From: Ligula intestinalis
Lineage: Eukaryota; Platyhelminthes; Cestoda; Diphyllobothriidea; Diphyllobothriidae
DNA: 64,000 nt
NCBI GenBank assembly: GCA_036362985.1
Contig: JAYGXS010000004.1
Coordinates: 10,994,918-11,058,917 of the forward strand
Reading direction: 5' to 3'
Part shown: positions 58,470 through 64,000 of the stretch, in pieces
How the letters are laid out: the number at the start of each line of letters is the position of its first letter
How positions within the stretch are numbered: position 1 is the first letter of the stretch
Notes under the pieces: model-generated
What the model saw: the letters and a program-made list of their open reading frames with translations, nothing else
Databases searched by the model: none
What the model was told of the DNA's origin: nothing
Position numbers and translations under genes: made by a program

Positions 58470-61400
58470 GGTGCGTAAAAATCCAACCCCACCTCCAAGC
58501 TGGTGCGCGCCGGAAACTTGCTTTTGCTTGGCTAACGGGGCTCTGGTAGGGGAGCAAGACCGGGGACCTAGCGCCAATCCCCTTTTCTCCACGAAACACG
58601 GAATTGACTTTCTTGACTTTCTACACTTTCATGAATCACAACTATACGCAACATACGATCTCTGCTACGGCGTCCGCGGGAACCGACGCGCCCCATCCTC
58701 TTGGCATCGCGGGACGGGTGTTAAATCTGCGAGCTGATGCCGGATTGCGAATTGCAGGCTGGAATGTTCAAACTTTGAGGGATGACGGCGCCCAACTGTT
58801 AACAGCCAAATCCCTTTCTGAATACCGTGTTGGTGTGGCGTGTCTCTCTGAGGTCCGCCTACCTGGCACTGGCCACAAACTGCTGCAAGTACCAAGAACT
58901 GACTCTGCGTACCATCTCTACCACAGTGGTGTGTCCGACAACTCTGGACTGTATGGTGTCGCTATAGCTTTGGCCGATGAATTTCACTCGAGTCTGCTAG
59001 AGTGGGAGGCTGTCTCACCGCGGATCGCTTGGGTCCGTTTGAAAAGTGCCCCAGTCAACGTTTCCATCATCTCGGTATATGCGCCTACTCTGGCTGCTGA
59101 TGACAGCATAAAAGATGACTTCTACGGTGACCTCCAGCGAACAGTTGACCGCATCGCAAGAAGCGATCTACTCGTCATTGCCGGTGACTGGAACGCCCGA
59201 CCAGGTGTGTGTGACGCTGGAACCCGTCATGTGCTAGGCAAATTTGCTGTCGGAGCGCAGTGTGCCAACGGTGAGCGCCTTGTCAACTTCGCATCGTCTA
59301 ACCGCCTCGTTGTGTCAAGCACCTGTTTTGATCATCCGCGCCACCACCTTGTCACTTGGTACTCAAATGACGGGCATACCCAGGCCCAAATAGATCACAT
59401 CCTTGTCCGAGCACGCTGGGCCAGCTCGGTCTTGGATTGTCGAGCCTACCGCGGTGCTGATACAGGAAACGCTCATGCATCGGACCATGTCCTACAGCGG
59501 GCAACCCTTCGCTTGCGTTTGAGAGCTATTCACAGACCCTCCCGACCACAGCGGATCGATGTTGCAAAGCTGAAGTCCTCTGCTGGCGACGCCTTCCACT
59601 TAACACTCCAGAACCGTTTCAACGGCCTGTACCCTGACGCCCGAGCGGACCCAGAGCCCGCGTGGCAGTCCCTGAAGGCCGCGATGTCAGAGCTGGCATA
59701 CACCCATCTGGGCAAAACCCGACGGCGACATCGCGACTGGATCACTAGACCCACGCTTGAGTTAGCTGAGGAGGCCGGCCGAGCCAGACTCACTGGCTCC
59801 CCCTCTTACAGAGAGCTGCGGCGCCAAACGACAAGGGCCATCCGAGCCGATAGGAACGCCTACTGGAGCGACTTTGCCACGGAAACGGAGCGAGCAGCTA
59901 CCAGAGGTGACACCCACAAGCTCTACCGACTCTTAAAGCAGGCCAGCAGAGGTTCGGGGAACACCACCGAGACTTTACTGGATCGCAACGGTGCTGTAAT
60001 CACTAAGATCGATGACCGGTTAGAGAGATGGCGCGAGCATTTCTGTGACCACCTTAACCATGATCCCCCTGTGATGTCTGACCTGTCGCCCAATGCTGAC
60101 GATCCCCACCATCTGTATGAGTGCAACACAGAGCCACCCAGTGTAGAGGAAGTTATCTCCATTCTCTTGAGGCTACGCAACCACAAGGCACCTGGTGAGG
60201 ATGACCTCCCGCCGGAGCTCTTTAAATGTGCACCCGAGGTTATTGGGCCCTGGCTACAACAAATATTTGCCAAGATATGGGACAGCGAAGTTGTGCCCTC
60301 TGACTGGAGAAAAGCAGTGATCCTCCCCTTGTTTAAAAAAGGCGACAGACGAGCGTGCAGAAATTACAGAGGCATTAGCCTTATCGATGTAGCGGCGAAA
60401 ACATTCACGTCTCTTCTTCTCAAACGTTTCCAAACTGCAAGAGACCAGCGCACCCGCCCAAACCAGAGTGGATTTCGACCAGGTCGTGGCTGCACCGACC
60501 AGATCTTCAATCTCCGCCGTGTACTGGAACTGAGATGGGGTCACCAACAACCCACTGTTCTATGCTTCATCGACTTTGCTGCCGCATTTGACTCTGTTGA
60601 TCGCAGTTCGCTGTGGAACATAATGAGGACGGACGGCCTACCACCTAAGCTTCTCAATCTCATGCAGGCATACTATCGTGGCACTTCCACACGGGTGAGG
60701 ACGCAGAACGGTGACACGGAAGCCTTTAGCGTCAGGACGGGCGTCCGCCAAGGTTGTGCCCTTTCACCAACCCTGTTCAAGTATGCGGTGGACTGGACCA
60801 TGACCAAAGCACTGGATGACTTCCCGGGAGTGCAGTTTGATCGCTCAAAATGAGTGACTGACTTGGCGTATGCTGATGACGTCGTCCTCTTTGGCGACAA
60901 CTGTAATGCAGTTCAGCAGGCGTTGGACAAGGTTAATGAGCGTGCCCGATCCATCGGATTACGCCTAAACGCGACTAAGACCCAAGTCATGCTCTCCTGT
61001 GTGCCCCCTACATCTGTCACTCCTATTGTTCTCGACGGCGCTCCTCTCGAAAAGGTCGACTCGTTTAGATACTTAGGCTCTTTGGTCACGGAAACGGGTC
61101 AAGGTGTCGACGAGGTTGTATCACGCGTCAACCGTGCCCGATCTGCCTTCTACCGACTGTGCGCTCCTCTATGGAATAGAAGGGAAATATCACTACGCAC
61201 AAAGTCCCGTGTTTACCAAGCAGTGGTTCGATCTATCCTGCTCTATGGCGGAGAGACATGGCCTATGCGTGTTGAGGACATGAGGCGCCTTGAGGTGTTT
61301 GACAATGACTGCCTACGCCGCATCCTTCGTCACCGACGCGTCGACCGAATTCGCTGCTCCGATCTTCGCCAACGCTGTCACCTGGACGCTCTCCCTCCAC

Positions 61401-61745
61401 TCCTGCTTCAGAGACGACTTCGGTGGTTCGGGCATGCGGCCCGGCGTGATGATGGTGAGCTGATTCGTGACCTGCTTGTGGCGACGCCTCCCCCCACCTG
61501 GCGCAAACGTCGCGGCGGGCAGCTGAAAACTTGGACAGCAACGGTCAAGCAGGATCTGTCGTCAGTTTCCGGCCCATGCGTCTACGGCCTACGCCAGTGG
61601 AACCGTGAATGGATGGTGCTCTCGTGTGAACAGGCGCAAGATCGACGCGCCTGGACAGCTGTGATTCATGATGCAGTCAACGTCAAAACTGATGCCGGCT
61701 CAACCCGCCCGAGGTGAATGCCGTTACAAGTAAGTACAAGTAAGT
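58470..61745 (+). mobile_element. Young, nearly full-length RTE-like non-LTR retrotransposon
   Basis: A 3276-bp insertion framed by a perfect 13-bp direct repeat (AAGGTGGTACATT at 58457-58469 and 61746-61758). It has a short 5' leader, one long APE endonuclease/reverse transcriptase reading frame, an eight-base gap after the stop and a tail of two perfect ACAAGTAAGT units (61726-61745). Length, single-ORF layout, minimal 3' UTR and a microsatellite rather than poly(A) tail fit the RTE clade; related clades cannot be excluded without a tree. The perfect duplication and near-intact frame point to recent insertion. It sits in a DHX36-like intron about 280 bp upstream of exon A, in antisense orientation. 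Confidence 0.93.
58631..61717 (+). pseudogene. APE endonuclease/reverse transcriptase polyprotein with one in-frame stop
   Basis: From the first ATG (58631) the frame runs 740 codons to TGA at 60851-60853, then resumes in the same frame to TGA at 61715-61717, about 1027 residues in all. The endonuclease is complete: GWN (Asn45), SEVR (Glu74), YAP (Tyr150), GDWN (Asp186, Asn188), QIDH (Asp255) and SDH (284-286). The RT has LPLFKKGDRRACRNYRGISL, GFRPGRG, motif A FIDFAAAFDSVDR (from about residue 646), VRQGCALSP and the catalytic YADD at 60869-60880. The C-terminal part has CLRRILRH and LRWFGHAARR, typical of this retrotransposon group. The internal TGA lies 15 bp before YADD, so a protein stopping there lacks the catalytic box. 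One substitution explains it; no other break is seen. The protein nicks genomic DNA and primes reverse transcription on it. Confidence 0.93.
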
Positions 61746-61758
61746 AAGGTGGTACATT
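61746..61758. repeat. Target-site duplication, right copy
   Basis: AAGGTGGTACATT directly after the ACAAGTAAGT tail. One more T could be counted on either side because the tail also ends in T. Confidence 0.92.
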
Positions 61759-62829
61759 TGTTTAAAAAAGGGCAACGGAAGGGAAAACAGACTGGACGCG
61801 AACAACGCTGGGAATCGACATACCTGGACTGACCCTTCCAGAGCCAGTGCTTAAATCGTTGTTGCACGGAAGAATTGATATTGGGACCGACAACCGAGAC
61901 AGAGCGTTTGTCATTCGTGCGCTTTGTCATTCTGCTAAACCGATCAAGCTCAGCTGGTTCCATCTGAAATCTGAGAATAAAGGGGTGAACAAAAAACATG
62001 AGTTGCGGCATTTTTCACATTCTGTATACAAGGTGTTCTCTATTATCCCCCTAGCAGAATGTGGACAAAGTTGGCAAAAGAGGGCATTTGTGATGCCGAT
62101 TTCAGCCTCCGTAAAAACCAGAAACAACTTGGCACAATGTGAAAACTTGCAAGGTGCGTGAGACCCACACCACTTGCACACTTGAGGAACATGGAGAAGG
62201 TGGAAGCTGTACCGGAGAGTCTGTTTTCATGGCTGCATATCAGTAAAATTAATCAAACCCGCACTTGAACCTATCACAATGGAGGCTCAGAGTCATGGCA
62301 TGGAGGGCTGACTTTTGCTTTTCTCAGAAATAAATCGCTAGCCTAGAATAAATCAGCCTATTGAATGCTTTATATGCGAAGCCCGAAAGTTGACGTGAAG
62401 CGGTGGAATATCGGCGAAACAGACATATCTGGACTTTCAGGTAATACCTGTGTTATCAGTACGGTCCAACAGGTAACGTCTAGCTCTGGCAATCACTGCA
62501 ACCGCGCCCATCTTAAATAGTCTTGACATCAGAAAAAGGTGTGCGACGGAAGAGAGGGGGTACGCTAGGTGCTTGCGAGCCAAACAAAGCGAGAAAAGAT
62601 GTGTTCCGGAACGCGTATATGAGGCTGACGCCAAAGCCCTCGTCAAGCTCAGCCTCAATGCTAGTCATCCTGCGGTCTTCTAACCGCTAAATCGCAATGA
62701 GAACTGGAGCAATGCTGCACAAGCCATTGTCACTGTCTAGTCGACTTCAATACCGCCCTGTTTCCCCATGCCACCCTCCTCTAAGATATAAGGGATTCAT
62801 GCACAAGGACCTATGGTATGTACAGGGTA

Positions 62830-62910
62830 AAAAAACTCGAGGCGTTTGGCGCCTCGAGTTTTTTCACAATTATGTCAACTCAAATTAAGCAAATCTGCCA
62901 AACCTCCTAG
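62830..62910 (+). repeat. SINE fragment with perfect hairpin junction
   Basis: 62830-62864 is a perfect 15-bp stem (six A, then CTCGAGGCG) with loop TTTGG. The right half and the following CAACTCAAATTAAGCAAATC are the 3' end of a tRNA head plus body start of family 1. The left half is the same head end inverted. Confidence 0.75.
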
Positions 62911-64000
62911 CAATGAGTGATAATTATCCCAGAGTCTTGCATTTTTTAAATGCGGATTTAGCTACAACAGGCAAATCGTCAGCATAATTCATGGAGAAAT
63001 TTGATGAGGCTAGTCCCTTGGTCATGGCATCTTTTGATATAAGGCCTCGACAACGACGCACTATGCGAGCTCACACAGGCAACAAAGATTAATTCAGTGT
63101 ACAACACAGGACCCGGTGGTAAGAGAACTTATACTGGTGGGCTTGAATTATGGAACGGGGTACGCGATAAAAGGCTTATGTTAACGAAGTTTATATTTCT
63201 CCCAATAACTTTTTTGACTTTGAAAACCACCCGGAAGATTAAAAAATGCGACCAAACGACGTGAAGGACAATATCATCACAATACTAACCGACTAAGGAA
63301 ACCTCTGTCAACGGTATAGCCGACGTGTGATGTCGCCTAAAACAGTCCCGTCCGAGGTTAGGGGGATAGCGGAGAATGAAGGTGGTGGCTCAGCTGGCAG
63401 CAGCCTAAGCCAAGCGACCGAAATGGCCAATGCGATATTTAGCATTGCTACTGTCACAAAATAAGTAGTTGGTTATAATCATTATCCTGACTCGAGTCGC
63501 ATATTCGTCATTGCCCAGGTCTCTCCTCTATTTGCCTCGGGATCTACCAGTGCAGAACTCCCTCAAAAAGATACTGTAAAACGGAGAATCGCCTCCGATG
63601 AAATTCAAAAAGTCTTGAAGATGGTTCTCAAAGGGTATTCTAGGTTCACGTAAATAATCCATGAGGCACGATAATAGATTGGTCAATTTCTAGACTCATA
63701 AACGAGGCGGTCCTGCAACGATTGGAGTCACTGGCCAACTAACGGAAATGCTGGGCTCGGTACGTGGATGACACCTTCGATGTCACTAAATAATAGAGCA
63801 TTCTGGTTGACATTGTGGTTGCCCTCTCTAGGCACAGACAGCCCTTAGTTTAAATCTAGGCTTGCATCTTGGGACAAATAGGTAAGTTGCGAAAATTCCC
63901 ATCGCCACCTACTCTTCTGAAATAAGTAAGTGTTACCAGGGCCTCTGCTTAAAATTTGTCATGCTCTGTAACATGCCACATTCATTTCCGTAAGTTCAGC

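Larger units (their letters stand above)
58191..64000 (-). other. DHX36-like gene, intron upstream of exon A (partial)
   Basis: From the exon A acceptor to the window end no further helicase exon was found on the minus strand, and no DEAH box is visible. The interval holds the RTE-like element at 58470-61745 and a SINE junction at 62830-62910. The remainder (61760-62829 and 62911-64000) shows only short open frames in both directions with no recognisable motif. That it is intron is inferred from the missing N-terminal exons. Confidence 0.65.

Noticed and set aside
60854..61717. Separate second protein of the RTE-like element starting at GTG 60854
   Set aside because: It is in the same frame as the upstream ORF, split only by one TGA, and YADD lies five codons inside, so it is the continuation of one polyprotein.
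62830..62864. GC-rich hairpin with T-run resembling a bacterial terminator
   Set aside because: The window is eukaryotic and the hairpin is explained by an inverted SINE junction.
1..64000. CRISPR arrays, bacterial operons, rRNA genes
   Set aside because: No regularly spaced direct repeats, no rRNA-like sequence and no Shine-Dalgarno-spaced gene strings were seen.

Overview
The window is eukaryotic. Spliced exons are separated by introns of several kilobases, and nearly everything else is transposable-element debris: Penelope-like elements (PLEs), APE-type non-LTR retrotransposons, tRNA-headed SINEs and TA-flanked MITEs. There is no operon-like gene packing. This repeat mixture suggests a flatworm; a diphyllobothriid-type tapeworm is my best guess, but it is an inference and was not tested by any search.

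Host gene: one cellular gene is recognisable, on the minus strand. Five exons (58060-58190, 52691-52875, 45605-45748, 41572-41692, 25801-26310) encode consecutive blocks of a DEAH-box RNA/G-quadruplex helicase closest to DHX36/RHAU. All four internal splice junctions keep frame and bisect conserved motifs correctly. The gene spans at least 32 kb here. Its N-terminal exons lie beyond 64000. Its C-terminal exons lie below 25801 but I could not find them, so they are short and missed, or outside the window.

Region 1-25.8 kb is the last visible intron or the 3' flank of the helicase gene. It holds SINE pieces (150-310, 1040-1483), a PLE bounded by a target-site duplication with inverted pseudo-LTRs and two intact hammerhead ribozymes (3002-4133), an AT-rich repeat (8190-9010) and a 101-bp palindromic MITE (10630-10730). 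A PLE and non-LTR graveyard follows (12978-16880), then a full-length MITE nested in the AT-rich repeat (17395-18570), a second MITE family (21434-21728) and a third inverted-repeat unit (25357-25490).

Region 26.3-58.1 kb is helicase introns. It carries a third copy of the first MITE (26554-26955), inverted tRNA-SINE pairs, a dimeric SINE with a 13-bp duplication (35418-35857), 3' ends of non-LTR elements (30940-31194, 47338-47550, 54836-54945), further PLE fragments (39235-39890, 40340-40810, 42281-42790), a second copy of the second MITE family (52065-52302) and a snap-back PLE-like unit with an 11-bp duplication (54056-54356).

Region 58.2-64 kb: a nearly complete, young RTE-like retrotransposon (58470-61745) lies in a helicase intron, antisense to the gene. 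It has a 13-bp target-site duplication, a complete endonuclease and RT, and one in-frame stop just before the YADD box. The rest is repeat-poor intronic DNA with a palindromic SINE junction at 62830-62910.

The elements do not cooperate as a pathway. The recurring theme is inverted, fold-back architecture in PLEs, SINEs and MITEs.
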